From: Halalkalicoccus sp. CG83
GTDB taxonomy: Archaea; Halobacteriota; Halobacteria; Halobacteriales; Halalkalicoccaceae
Length of the DNA: 64,000 nt
Assembly: GCF_037081715.1 (NCBI RefSeq)
Contig: NZ_JAZDDH010000001.1
Span: forward strand, 2,108,001-2,172,000
Direction of reading: 5' to 3'
The position numbers were made by a program, and so were the translations under genes. Positions 7,983-16,886 of the stretch are shown here, piece after piece. Within the stretch, counting starts at the first letter, position 1; each line of letters opens with the position of its first letter. The notes under the pieces were generated by a model. That model ran no database searches. It was not told the DNA's origin and saw only the letters and a list, made by a program, of their open reading frames with translations.

Positions 7983-9854
7983 TCAGGCAACGCAGGCGTG
8001 TGCCACACCGTTATCGTACGTGATCGATCGGGTCGCACAGTAGCGACGTTCGGTGGTCGTCGTCTCGTAGACGTCCGCCCCGACGTCGTCGAACAGGGCC
8101 GGTCGTTCGGCGTACGACTGGCGATAGAGGAGCACCTCCTGATCGGCGTCCTCGGGCGCGGCGATCTCGGCGGGCGCCGTCCCAGTACGCGTCAGTACCT
8201 CGACCGTCAGGACGTCGGTGCCGATCGGCGTCGTCGTCTGCTGGCTGACCGTCTCCAGCGCGGCGAGCTCGGCCCCGGAGTACGAGTACGTCACTCGTTC
8301 CTCGGGGAAGGCCGGAGAGTCGATCGTCGCGGGACCGGCGAGGGCCATCACGCCGGGGAAGAGAACGCAGAACGCGACGGGCGCGGCTGTGGCGGTCGTG
8401 GGGTCGATACGGCGGACGCTCCACCGAAACCCGAGCGCACAGAGCAGGGCGACCGGGACGTACAGGAACGCGAACCACCGGCTCGGGAGGAAGTTCCGCA
8501 GGCCGACCGCCGGCGTTCCGATCGCCACCACGGAGAGCGCGCAGGCGACGCAAACGAGGGTGAGCCAGGTGTGTGTCGCCCGTCGAAGCGCGACTAACGC
8601 TCCGACCGTCCCACCGGCAGCGAACAACAGGAGCCCGCCCGCCTCGAGGAGGTACGTCAGCGACGTCAGCGGTCGAAGTCCGTAGTCCGCCTCGGGCGCG
8701 CCGAGTTCGATCGCAAGGTTGAGCCACCCGAACTCAGCGAGGTAGGTCTCGCGCAGGAACAGGAGGGTTCGTTCGGCGAAACCGAGGCTAGAGCCGCTGT
8801 ACGGCGTGATTATTAGAAGCGCGGCGAGCACGCAGACGAACGGGACGAACAACCACACGAGGTTCACCGATCCGGCGCGGGGCATGGCGCGAACGAGCGA
8901 CGGGCCGGCCTGCGCGAGAACCGCCATTCCGACGATCGTCGCCGCGATCACCGACGATACCTGGTGGGTGAACACGAGCGCAAGCGAGAAGACGACGAAC
9001 AGCACGATCGAACGGACGGAGTAACCCTCGCGGACGATCCGGAGGAGGGGGACCAGCAGTCCGAGGGTGAAGACCAGTCCGAGACTCGTCGGAACGAGGT
9101 AGATCCCCCAGAGGATCGCGTGATCGCTGAAGGCGTACATCGCGGCCGCGAACGCCGCCCACCGGGGCGGGAGCAGCGAGGCGCCCAGAACGTAGAGGAG
9201 TAACGTCGTCGCGATCGGAACGACGAGGCCGATCGAGAGCCAGAGCGCGATTCGCGGGGAGACGTCGGCTATGAGGACGGTGGCGACGACGGAGAGGTGA
9301 TAGAGCGGTGCGTAGTAGTACTTGCTGTCGCTCAGTGCCTCGAGCGAGCCATCGGCCGCGATCCCGGCGACGTACGTCGGGACGTGCGACCAGGTATCGA
9401 GGCCGATGTAGCCTGCGGTCGTCGCCAGCGCGGCGAACCGGACGACGAGCGCGATCACGAGGACCTGTCCCAACAGTACCGTCGGCGAGAAGTCGTTCTC
9501 GTCAACGAGGGCGATCTGCAGGAGGACTCCGGTTCCCAGCGTTCCCGCTCCGAGATAGAAGGGGACCGTTCTGCTGCCGGCGATCGTAGCGTACCACGAG
9601 AGCACCAGCGCCCCGATGAGCACGACGCTGGGTAGCGCCATCGCCACCGACCGTGGAACCGTCGGGCGCTCGTAGTCGACGGGATCACGTCTCGTGACGA
9701 CTGCGAACGTGAGTGCGCCTCCCGCGACGACCGGTGGAAGGGTGAGCAGATAGACGGGAGCAGCCGATCGACTCGTGAGGACGATCGATAGGGCGAAGAG
9801 CGTGCTGCCGAGTGCGAGGAGAAGTGCGACGTCGCGAACATCGAGACGGCCCAT
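7983..9854 (-). CDS. Polytopic GT-C-like membrane protein, putative glycosyltransferase
   Basis: The 623-residue product has roughly a dozen or more transmembrane helices followed by a soluble C-terminal tail of about 110 residues. An extracytoplasmic loop near residue 155 has GLDTWSHVP followed by DSKYYYAPLYHLS, resembling the acidic first-loop motif of GT-C lipid-linked sugar transferases. On that basis it may transfer a sugar from a dolichyl-phosphate carrier on the outer face of the membrane; this is inference from topology. It stands alone on the minus strand, with AT-rich promoter-like sequence between it and the divergent gene at 10140. Confidence 0.7.
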   Translation of the reverse strand: MGRLDVRDVALLLALGSTLFALSIVLTSRSAAPVYLLTLPPVVAGGALTFAVVTRRDPVDYERPTVPRSVAMALPSVVLIGALVLSWYATIAGSRTVPFYLGAGTLGTGVLLQIALVDENDFSPTVLLGQVLVIALVVRFAALATTAGYIGLDTWSHVPTYVAGIAADGSLEALSDSKYYYAPLYHLSVVATVLIADVSPRIALWLSIGLVVPIATTLLLYVLGASLLPPRWAAFAAAMYAFSDHAILWGIYLVPTSLGLVFTLGLLVPLLRIVREGYSVRSIVLFVVFSLALVFTHQVSSVIAATIVGMAVLAQAGPSLVRAMPRAGSVNLVWLFVPFVCVLAALLIITPYSGSSLGFAERTLLFLRETYLAEFGWLNLAIELGAPEADYGLRPLTSLTYLLEAGGLLLFAAGGTVGALVALRRATHTWLTLVCVACALSVVAIGTPAVGLRNFLPSRWFAFLYVPVALLCALGFRWSVRRIDPTTATAAPVAFCVLFPGVMALAGPATIDSPAFPEERVTYSYSGAELAALETVSQQTTTPIGTDVLTVEVLTRTGTAPAEIAAPEDADQEVLLYRQSYAERPALFDDVGADVYETTTTERRYCATRSITYDNGVAHACVA

Positions 9855-10139
9855 CTACGTAGCGCATCGTCCCCCGGTGCCATGTGTCCGTTGATGCTAC
9901 TCGAAGAACGGTCTCTCGACGGATCGAGTTACCATCAATCGTTAATCGCTATTCCCTATTTCGGTGAACTCGCTACAATAAGTCGTCCATGTGCTGTGAT
10001 AGCAGTTCTGATCCAACGTTTCAGCGTCTCTGTGTGGAGATTAATGAACTACTGAATCCAAAGGCACTTATTTACTACTATCAGAGTAATCTCTGATGGC
10101 CGTTCGAGAATACTCCACTACCCCCGGAGAGGTACGACC

Positions 10140-10541
10140 ATGATGTGGCAAGATCTGATCTTCATGATCGGCAGTAGTCTTTCGATCGTATTTCTTGCCC
10201 CGACGCTTCGCGACACAGACGCCCAGGTCCCGCTTGCGACGAGTGCTCCCTCAATGATGATCGGTGGCGTCTATGCGTTTACGTTCGCGACGCTCGGCAT
10301 GACGTTTTCCGCCGTCGGGGCGTTCGCCGCCTGTCTCATGTGGACGCTAATCGGCTTCTTTCGCGCGCCACGATCGCCCTACAACCGGTCACATGCGGTT
10401 GGTGATCTCCGTGAGCGATTCGAACTCTTCTGCAACGATGCTCGGTACTGGGTTGAGCGAAAGCGTCGCCAGGACACCGTTTCGCTCGAGTCGTACGTCT
10501 CGGCCGATACAGCATCCTCCGTCACAGTTCACGCCGACTGA
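10140..10541 (+). CDS. Conserved membrane protein, unknown
   Basis: The 133-residue product begins MMWQDLIFMIGSSLSIVFLAPTLRD, with a first transmembrane helix, a second and third around residues 40-75, and a charged cytoplasmic tail containing an RERFELFCNDARYWVERKRR helix. ATG 10143 is an equally good start. The pattern of two short hydrophobic blocks, an FRAPRSPYNRSH linker and a basic tail suggests a small membrane scaffold. No function recognised; transcribed alone. Confidence 0.65.
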   Translation: MMWQDLIFMIGSSLSIVFLAPTLRDTDAQVPLATSAPSMMIGGVYAFTFATLGMTFSAVGAFAACLMWTLIGFFRAPRSPYNRSHAVGDLRERFELFCNDARYWVERKRRQDTVSLESYVSADTASSVTVHAD

Positions 10542-10843
10542 AGGACCAGTAGGCGTTTCGATCCTTCTACAACGACAGGCCGTATCGGAACGGCCGAGCG
10601 TTGCACCAGACGTGTCGAAAAGGAACTGGGGGAGCAGACTGCAACGATGCCCCTATTTCCGATGTTGTGAACGGACTTCGATTCGACTCATGACCAACAC
10701 AGCGCGACCTAGATGTCGATGATGATGTCCTCTCTGATCGATCTACCAGCTTCCATCAAATGAGGGGAGTCTTATCGTTTAGGAGAAGAGTCCTGAGAGC
10801 TGATCAGAAGCGTTTCGAGTATCGAAGGACGTATCGAGGCTAA
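10542..10843. other. Intergenic with a possible coding remnant
   Basis: The frame of the preceding gene stays open after its stop as far as TGA 10668-10670 and reads ERCTRRVEKELGEQTATM, which looks like protein but has no start. It may be the 3' end of a lost gene. The last 150 bases look like promoter and leader sequence for the MscS gene. Confidence 0.3.
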
Positions 10844-11905
10844 ATGGAACAGCTTGCTGAGCTACTCGCTCCGTTCACTCTTCCGATGCAGATACTGATC
10901 GTCCTACTCGGATCGGTAGGTTCTGCAAAGGTGATCGAGCTCACGGGTCGATGGATCGCACCCTCAATCGAATCAACAACTGGATCGGTCCGTCGTGTCA
11001 TTCTCCGCGAGATCTACGTCCCACTCTACCTCTCGGTATTTCTCTACGGGTTGTTTCTCAGTCTCGAACTCATCGGCGCTCCAATTCTCAGACTCTTCGA
11101 GTCGGTTATCCTGTCCGCAATCGTCGTTCTGTGGACGCGTGCAGGGATCCGTGCCGGCAGTAACTCACTAGAGGAAATCAAAGAACACGATACCCACTAC
11201 GAATTCGCTCCCGTATTCAAGAACCTCTGGTCGGCTGCAGTTGTTGTCATCGCCGCCATCGCGTTGTTACTCGTCTGGAACATCGACATCACCCCGCTGC
11301 TCGCTTCGGCTGGCGTATTCGGGATCGTTCTTGGATTTGCAGCCCAGGAGGCGATCGCGAACTTCGTCGGTGGAATCGCTCTCTACTTTGATGATACGTA
11401 CAAGATCGGTGATTTCGTTGTTCTGGAGTCGGGTGAGAAGGGCTCCGTCAGCGATATCGGGATCAGGAGCACGACACTGCTCACACCCGATCGGGTGCTG
11501 ATCACGGTCCCGAATTCGGTACTGAACTCCGCGCAGGTCCGCAACGAGTCGGCTCCACAGCGCCAGAAACGGATCCAGATCCCGATCGAGGTCGCATATG
11601 GGACGAGTACTGAGACGGTTGAGGAGATCCTCCTATCGATCGCGGCAGACGTCACTGGAGTTCTGCCCTCGCCCCAACCGATCGTTCTGTTTCGAGGATT
11701 CGGTGATTCTGCGCTACGGTACGAGCTTCAGGTCTTCATCTCACACCCGCTTCGAGAGCCGCGTGTCGTCGACGACATCAACCGTGAAGTCCAGCAGCAG
11801 TTTGCCGAGAACGACATTGAGATTCCGTTCCCGCAACGCGAGATCTCGCTGCGAGATGACGATGACTCGCTCAAGGATGGCGGACAGCCCCGTTACCCCG
11901 AGTAA
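10844..11905 (+). CDS. mscS: MscS-family small-conductance mechanosensitive channel
   Basis: This channel releases solutes when membrane tension rises after osmotic down-shock. The 353-residue product has hydrophobic helices at about 14-32, 58-78, 84-100 and 128-146, then the pore-lining TM3 with the family signature (residues about 155-190: GVFGIVLGFAAQEAIANFVG, then FDDTYKIGDFV). The cytoplasmic beta domain and alpha/beta domain follow, and the tail is acidic. Length and motif order are typical of MscS. It is monocistronic. Confidence 0.92.
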   Translation: MEQLAELLAPFTLPMQILIVLLGSVGSAKVIELTGRWIAPSIESTTGSVRRVILREIYVPLYLSVFLYGLFLSLELIGAPILRLFESVILSAIVVLWTRAGIRAGSNSLEEIKEHDTHYEFAPVFKNLWSAAVVVIAAIALLLVWNIDITPLLASAGVFGIVLGFAAQEAIANFVGGIALYFDDTYKIGDFVVLESGEKGSVSDIGIRSTTLLTPDRVLITVPNSVLNSAQVRNESAPQRQKRIQIPIEVAYGTSTETVEEILLSIAADVTGVLPSPQPIVLFRGFGDSALRYELQVFISHPLREPRVVDDINREVQQQFAENDIEIPFPQREISLRDDDDSLKDGGQPRYPE

Positions 11906-11997
11906 GTGGGAAACTCGCGGGGACAGACGCGCGCCGACCGAAAGAAGGAGCATCGCCTCGTTCCCGAAGCGGAGGCGGTAGAACGAGACATCCGCAA

Positions 11998-12150
11998 CGG
12001 GTTCCGCTCATCGTTCTTATCGAGCGCGACGGGGAGATTCTTACACTGTACGGGGATACGCGGATCGACCCAGATGGCGTCGCAACGGTCTTCTCTCGAG
12101 GTGGCGTCGATGATCAGACCGTGAACGCCGTTATCCGTCCGTCCAAATAG
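11998..12150 (+). pseudogene. Remnant of a TrkA-C (RCK_C) domain gene
   Basis: The frame reads LIVLIERDGEILTLYGDTRI, then DPDGVATVFSRGG, and ends at TAG 12148. This matches the conserved beta core of TrkA-C domains, which sense ligands on cation and chloride transporters. No start or transporter part precedes it, so it is probably the 3' end of a deleted gene just behind mscS. The short length makes the family assignment tentative. Confidence 0.5.
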
Positions 12151-12296
12151 ACTACTTAGTCGTATTCCGCCGGAGGAGCTTGCGGCTACCACCGAGTGGA
12201 TCTCAGCGGCTCCAAGACCCCGATCGGTTTCTCTGACCAGACTCCCGTTGTATGAGTGGCGGTCCAACTCAGAAAGTCGACGAAAACGAAGGGCAG

Positions 12297-13232
12297 CTAT
12301 GATGACGGAGAGAGTTCGACGTCCACATCATCAGGACGTAACGTCTCGGGCAGATCCCCTTCTCGATCACCGGTAATGTCGGCCAGGATTTCGGAGAGAT
12401 ATCCGTTGAACAGTGCTGGATGTTCACTCATCGGGAAATGACCGATATCACTCATCTCGACTGCTATTGCTCCTTCCCCGATACCATCCGCTACCGCACG
12501 CCCATCCGCTGGGTCAGTCAGGTAATCGTACTCGCCGTTGACTGCATAGAGTGGACATTCACTGGCATCGATCTGATCGAGTTTATCGCGGTAGTCGTGA
12601 TCGACCGAATAGTAGTAGAGATCCCCTTTGAACACGCCTGTCGCGCCTTGCTCGTACAGATACATGGTCTCTCGACGGGTCTGTTCTGGGCTTTGTTTAG
12701 CCATCAATCCCCAGCAGGAGTACGCGTTGACCTCCGTCGTATTGACGTGGGGGTGATCAAGCCAATCGATATGGAAGCCAGGACTATACGCGCCACATTC
12801 GAGTCCGATCAGCGCTCGGAACCGATCCGGATACCAGTCGGCTAGCTCCAACGTGATATTGCCGCCCATACTCGAGCCCATATAGATCGGATCCTGAAGG
12901 TCGAGCGCATCCGCGATACCGACGATCGTCGCGGCAAACTGTTCGGCATCCAATTCGTAGTCTTCCTCCCACCAGTCGTCACTGGTTGGTGGAACGGATT
13001 TCCCGTGGAAGGGCAGATCGTATGCGATCACCCGAAACTCGTCGGTGATATCGTCATCTGCGAGGAGATGCCGCCATTCCTGGTTGTTACACCCAGCAGT
13101 ATGCTGGCAGAGGAGTGGAATTCCATCGTCTGGGCCGTTTTCCTCGAAGTAAATTCGGTAATCGGTTCCATCGACATCGACGTGAACGTACTTGCCGGTG
13201 ATCGGCTCGACCGTACCTGGTTCAGTGCTCAT
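12297..13232 (-). CDS. Alpha/beta hydrolase with serine nucleophile
   Basis: The 311-residue product is an alpha/beta-hydrolase-fold enzyme. The oxyanion region is CQHTAG (about 42-47), the nucleophile elbow is GSSMGG (Ser121), a plausible acid lies near GEYDYL, and the catalytic His near DIGHFP. An insertion rich in Trp and Tyr (about 86-95 and 160-210) would form a cap over the active site. Its ATG overlaps by one base the TAA of the SCP2-like gene upstream (TAATG), so the two are co-translated. Substrate unknown; an ester or a C-C bond adjacent to a carbonyl are both possible. Confidence 0.85.
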   Translation of the reverse strand: MSTEPGTVEPITGKYVHVDVDGTDYRIYFEENGPDDGIPLLCQHTAGCNNQEWRHLLADDDITDEFRVIAYDLPFHGKSVPPTSDDWWEEDYELDAEQFAATIVGIADALDLQDPIYMGSSMGGNITLELADWYPDRFRALIGLECGAYSPGFHIDWLDHPHVNTTEVNAYSCWGLMAKQSPEQTRRETMYLYEQGATGVFKGDLYYYSVDHDYRDKLDQIDASECPLYAVNGEYDYLTDPADGRAVADGIGEGAIAVEMSDIGHFPMSEHPALFNGYLSEILADITGDREGDLPETLRPDDVDVELSPSS

Positions 13233-13663
13233 TAGAGGTTCCCTCCGTTGTTGTGGGCTTTGCGCAGCAAGTCGAGCATCCGCTGAAACGCACGCAAATT
13301 CTGGAAAATGGCCTTGTTGTTACCGGTTAGTTGGAGATGACCATCATCGCCTTTCACTGCACTTCGATAGTGGGAGGCGATAATCTCGTGATTGAATGCT
13401 GGAGGGATTTCTTGAACGAACTCCTCCCACGCTTCGGTGTCACCTTCGACCCCGAAGGACCACTGATGATTCATCGCCGGGTTCGGAACGATCGCATCGA
13501 TTTCCCCGCGATCGATCTGGAGGAGAAACCGATCGTCACCGATTTCAATATAAAAATTTTCGTCGAATTTATCGTGGCCGCGGACCTTCATCTCCGGGTC
13601 GCTGTTGACCGTTTCTTTGTAGTGTTCCCACCACGCTTGTGAGCCAAGTTCTGTTTCTGTCAT
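13232..13663 (-). CDS. SCP2 sterol-carrier-like domain protein
   Basis: The 143-residue soluble protein begins MTETELGSQAWWEHYKETV and contains FYIEIGDDRFLLQIDRGEID followed by a helical C terminus, the pattern of SCP2/sterol-carrier domains that bind hydrophobic ligands. It lies first in a two-gene operon with the hydrolase, so it may deliver a lipophilic substrate to that enzyme. A 14-nt perfect palindrome at 13671-13684 sits directly upstream of its start and may control the pair. Confidence 0.7.
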   Translation of the reverse strand: MTETELGSQAWWEHYKETVNSDPEMKVRGHDKFDENFYIEIGDDRFLLQIDRGEIDAIVPNPAMNHQWSFGVEGDTEAWEEFVQEIPPAFNHEIIASHYRSAVKGDDGHLQLTGNNKAIFQNLRAFQRMLDLLRKAHNNGGNL

Positions 13664-13670
13664 TGTGGAC

Positions 13671-13684
13671 TTCCAGTACTGGAA
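13671..13684. promoter_or_regulatory. 14-nt perfect palindrome, candidate operator
   Basis: TTCCAGTACTGGAA is self-complementary over 14 nt and is followed by a further half-site ACCAGTAC (to 13692). It begins 7 nt upstream of the SCP2-like start codon, where a repressor would block transcription or its start. Confidence 0.5.
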
Positions 13685-13784
13685 ACCAGTACGAGTCTAG
13701 TGATAGCTTCACAGGCTTGTAAAAACCACCCACGGGAAAGACGACCTCTTTATTACCGTAGTTTCAAGAGCTCCGATAAAACGA

Positions 13785-13976
13785 CTACTCCGGATGCGAG
13801 GGGTTCGCCGCCGTATCTGATTTGGCATCAGGATTCGGCGTCCTGAAGCCGTCTCGGTAGCAGGGCCAACAGGGGAGATCGTCGAACGTCGGGAGACACT
13901 TACAGTCTGCTGGGCGTTGATCCGTTTGCTGCTCCCACCGTGGTGATTGCTCCACCGGCGTTCGTTCAGACGGCAA
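13785..13976 (-). CDS. Small Cys-rich protein, second of a pair, TTG start
   Basis: This 63-residue product has a polar N terminus rich in Pro, Gln and Arg and then DCKCLPTFDDLPCWPCYRDG, giving four cysteines as two CxC/CxxC pairs that could bind zinc or Fe-S. The only start in frame is TTG at 13976, 10 nt after the stop of the other small Cys-rich gene, so the pair is probably one transcript. I have the impression that such short zinc proteins are common in haloarchaeal accessory regions, but I assign no function. Confidence 0.6.
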   Translation of the reverse strand: MPSERTPVEQSPRWEQQTDQRPADCKCLPTFDDLPCWPCYRDGFRTPNPDAKSDTAANPSHPE

Positions 13977-13986
13977 CTTTTCTGAA

Positions 13987-14163
13987 CTATGAGCTCACCT
14001 CTAAATAGAACCGCCAGCAGGAGCGGCAGAGCGATATCGTTCCACCAAATTTCTGAACGAGCTGCACATCTTTGCAACTAAGGCAGTTAGGGGCACGGCA
14101 GATCCCGTGATCGTTATCAGGCGGCTGGTCCCTGGGTGGTGTTGGATTTGCGTTCGTACTCAT
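13987..14163 (-). CDS. Small zinc-finger-like protein, first of a pair
   Basis: The 58-residue frame runs from ATG 14163 to TAG 13987. After a Pro/Asn-rich arm it reads ICRAPNCLSCKDVQLVQKFG and then SLCRSCWRFYLEV, with cysteines C22, C27, C30, C46 and C49, enough for one treble-clef zinc site. The aromatic C-terminal helix after CRSCW is typical of a one-domain zinc microprotein. It directly precedes the other small Cys-rich gene. The longer minus-strand frame 13709-14077 over this region is a shadow. Confidence 0.62.
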   Translation of the reverse strand: MSTNANPTPPRDQPPDNDHGICRAPNCLSCKDVQLVQKFGGTISLCRSCWRFYLEVSS

Positions 14164-14520
14164 CGTTGGATCGCCCGTAATGCGCCAGCGACATCACTCC
14201 AAATCCGTTTCTCTCCCCTTCCGTGCCGGAACGAGGAGCATCATTCTTTCAACTGAGTGAACGGTGGATTCGTCTCCGGATTTCCGTTCACAGACTGGGT
14301 CTTTCTATCGCTCTGAGGGTGGATCTAGCGCTGGTATCGAAGGATATGGAGCGTGTGACAGGCTCCACTCGACTAGAGTCCCCCTACCGTCAAAAGCACG
14401 CGCCAACCATGGTGAAAGTGAAGATGTGGGCCGTCAGATGGGACCTGCAAACGACAATGAGTGACCGCTGTAGTCCGGGCCGAGCGGAGGCTTTCGTCCC
14501 GGCCTCAAACCCGAATTACG
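14164..14520. other. Intergenic, nothing recognised
   Basis: The plus-strand frames here (for example 14223-14606) run into the antisense of the hydrolase gene and have no protein-like composition. I see no palindrome or terminator of note. Confidence 0.4.
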
Positions 14521-15378
14521 TCACGTCTTTCCGAGGAACCGCTCGACTTCCTCGCGGTACGCGTCGGAGCGGTCCTCGATTACCCAGTGGTACGCCTCGT
14601 CTATAGGAACGAGTTCGGTCTCGCCTGCGATGTCGTCTTCGAGCCGTTCGGCGTAATCTATCGACTGGAGGACGTCGTCAGCACCCCACAGCAGGAGCGT
14701 CGCGGCGGTGACCTCGCCGTAGTCGAGTTCCGCCGTATGGTTCGTGTTCGTAGCGATGGCGTTCCGGACGAGTGAGGTCCGTCCCATCTCCGACTGCCAA
14801 GGGGCGCGCATACCTCTGCAGAACTCACCGTGCTCCGCGGCGTCGTCGTGGAGTCCTTTATCGAAGACGAACGCCATCTTCTCCTCTAGGGTCTCGTCGT
14901 CCGCCAGCTCGTCAGCCATGCCTGGTAGGCCGAGACCGTGGATGAACTCAACGGGCCAAGAGTCGTAACACGCGACGTTCGAGAGGACGAGCCGTTCAAC
15001 GAGGTCGGGCCGGTGAGCCGCCAGTCGCAGAGCGATTCCGCCGCCGATGTCGTGAGCGACGATGGCGGTACTATCGGCACCCAAGTGGTCCAGCAACGCA
15101 TCGACCATCGCCTCCTGGGTGCGAATCGAGCGGTCGAAGCCGTCGTGCTGGGCTGAGTTACCGTAGCCTAGTAGGTCCGGAGCGACGACATGACGGTCGG
15201 CCGCGAGTGCCGGCGCTACCTCACGCCAGAGAAACGACCACGTCGGAATCCCATGCAAGAACACGACCGGCGGCCCTGGATTTCCCGTCCCGTCCTCGTA
15301 GTACGCGATTTCTAGGTCGTGACCGTCCACTCTGAGGGTCGTTGCGGTCTGCTCGGCCGACCACTCCTCATGGTTCAC
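14521..15378 (-). CDS. Alpha/beta hydrolase with Asp nucleophile (haloalkane dehalogenase/epoxide hydrolase-like)
   Basis: The 285-residue enzyme has the oxyanion motif FLHGIPTWSFLWR (HG at 42-43), characteristic of haloalkane dehalogenases and related hydrolases. The nucleophile elbow is VAHDIGGG with Asp110 instead of Ser, and the catalytic His is likely H264 in EAYHWVIED. An Asp nucleophile indicates a dehalogenase, epoxide hydrolase or fluoroacetate-dehalogenase-type reaction through an ester intermediate. The gene stands alone. Substrate cannot be read from the sequence. Confidence 0.87.
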   Translation of the reverse strand: MNHEEWSAEQTATTLRVDGHDLEIAYYEDGTGNPGPPVVFLHGIPTWSFLWREVAPALAADRHVVAPDLLGYGNSAQHDGFDRSIRTQEAMVDALLDHLGADSTAIVAHDIGGGIALRLAAHRPDLVERLVLSNVACYDSWPVEFIHGLGLPGMADELADDETLEEKMAFVFDKGLHDDAAEHGEFCRGMRAPWQSEMGRTSLVRNAIATNTNHTAELDYGEVTAATLLLWGADDVLQSIDYAERLEDDIAGETELVPIDEAYHWVIEDRSDAYREEVERFLGKT

Positions 15379-15452
15379 GTTCGGTTACCTCCCTGACGAG
15401 TGCTCCCCCGTCGAGAAGTCGCATCGTGTAATCGACTGATCGGTGTGGACTG

Positions 15453-15865
15453 TTGGGACATACCACTTCGGGTGGGACTGCCTGGCCAAAAACGATGTCG
15501 ATCAGGGAAGCCGGTGGGATGCTATCACCCTATCGATTCGACCGTGAATTCCTGATCGGCGTTGGGATGATCCCCTCCTCGTTCAGGAATGTCGCTGTGA
15601 TTTCTGCGCTCACTGACGTACCTGACTGGCGAGATACTCCCGGGAATCTCGAAGAAGATCAAGACGGCGAATTTCGCGAGCGGTAGGTTACGAGGACTGG
15701 AAGGAGGCACAACACCTGAACGCGCTCGACACCTCGAAGCGCGAGGACGTCGTCTCGACGCTGACCCTTAGCGAGGAGACGGGCCGCGTAACGCGGTTCA
15801 ATCGAGGATCGTTCCTCATCTTCAACCGGACGGAACTCGGCGAGGAGTGGAGCTCAATCCGCTGA
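15453..15865 (+). pseudogene. Frameshifted gene of unknown family
   Basis: The first frame, open from ATG 15453 (ATG 15495 is another start), reads MLSPYRFDREFLIGVGM and SALTDVPDWRDTPGN and ends at TAG 15684 just after DGEFRER. A second frame immediately takes over with VGYEDWKEAQHLNALDTSKR, continues RFNRGSFLIFNRTELGEEW and stops at TGA 15863. A missing base near 15680 would join them into one protein of about 137 residues. Neither part is recognised. The minus-strand frame 15688-16023 is the shadow of the second part. Confidence 0.45.
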
Positions 15866-16011
15866 TTCGTTGCGACCAACTGCCGTTGGAGATCGTCAAC
15901 TCGTGCTCTCTCGTCATCAGATGATATCTCTATTGAAATCGGCGTGCTAAATACAGAGGACATCTCTATCAGGAGGGAGCTGGTTAGTCCCCTCTGCATG
16001 AGAATACCGTC

Positions 16012-16542
16012 ATGAACCGTCAACCACCCTCATCGCTTGGAACGCGTATCGCCGGCTGGAACGACACATGGTCGCTCGCGATCGTGTTCGGGATCGCTTC
16101 GATCCCGTGGACGTATGGATTCGTTGCTGGCTTGAACATCCCATTGTGGCCATCGTTTATCGCTTCAGGGACGTTCTATGCGGCGGGGGCCGGAGTGGAT
16201 GGGCTTGCTCGAGGATACGCAAGTAATCTCGCTGGCATTCTCTACGCCGCCACGACGCTCGCCGTAGTGAACACTTATCTCGGTGGTGGAGTCGTTGCAC
16301 TCAGCATCGTCGTCGGTGTCTTCATGTTCCTCGCCAGTCTTCACGAGTTCATTCCATTACTGTCGTTCACTCCAGGAGGGTTCTTCGGCTATGCCACCAT
16401 GTTTAGTGTGGCCGCAACCGACGCGACCGCCTTCGGCATCGCTGGACTTCCCGGGGAGACGCTTGCTGCCATCGTATCGATGTTCATCGGGGCCGTTATC
16501 GGACTCTCCACCGATGAGCTGAGTTCGCTCCTTGGGGAGTGA
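16012..16542 (+). CDS. DUF1097-family membrane protein
   Basis: The 176-residue product has five or six hydrophobic helices from about residue 21 onward, with short loops. The Gly-rich segments WPSFIASGTFYAAGAG and FIPLLSFTPGGFFGYATMF match the DUF1097 (YcdZ-like) family of bacterial and archaeal inner-membrane proteins of unknown transport role. It starts at ATG 16012 and is monocistronic. Confidence 0.75.
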   Translation: MNRQPPSSLGTRIAGWNDTWSLAIVFGIASIPWTYGFVAGLNIPLWPSFIASGTFYAAGAGVDGLARGYASNLAGILYAATTLAVVNTYLGGGVVALSIVVGVFMFLASLHEFIPLLSFTPGGFFGYATMFSVAATDATAFGIAGLPGETLAAIVSMFIGAVIGLSTDELSSLLGE

Positions 16543-16886
16543 CGGATACGCGCCCTGTATTCACATATCTCCTTACAATCACCGTTGCCTAATTATTACA
16601 ATAACTACAAGACGTTTCATAAAAACCCTGTGTCACCGGTGAGCGATGGTATACGTCGGGGTCAAGGGGGGTGAAGCCGACAACGACTCGGTGGGAGAAC
16701 CAACCGCGATACGTTCACAACGAACAAGGTCCGCGACGGTGGATAGTGCCGTCGAGGACGACGAATCCCTCGGAAGTGTGAGGTGATCTGACTCCGCGTG
16801 GGATCGATGACGACGAGGTCGTTTCGTGCACTGAGGGAGCCGGTCAGCGGGTCAGCAAAAAACGAACAGATGATAGCGGAGTGCCG
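16543..16886. other. Intergenic, AT-rich then unassigned GC-rich sequence
   Basis: 16560-16630 is AT-rich and could hold a terminator for the DUF1097 gene. 16660-16790 is GC-rich with a plus-strand frame ending TGA that reads EADNDSVGEPTAIRS; this may be the 3' remnant of a lost gene but nothing identifies it. Confidence 0.3.

Noticed and set aside
13709-14077. A 122-codon minus-strand frame over the small Cys-rich pair
   Set aside because: It lies in a different frame from both zinc-type microproteins, which have organised cysteine motifs; this one is a shadow.
16660-16795. Possible 3' end of a TnpB/IS605-type transposase
   Set aside because: The GC-rich sequence ending in TGA reminded me of such ends, but no transposase motif or terminal hairpin pair can be seen.
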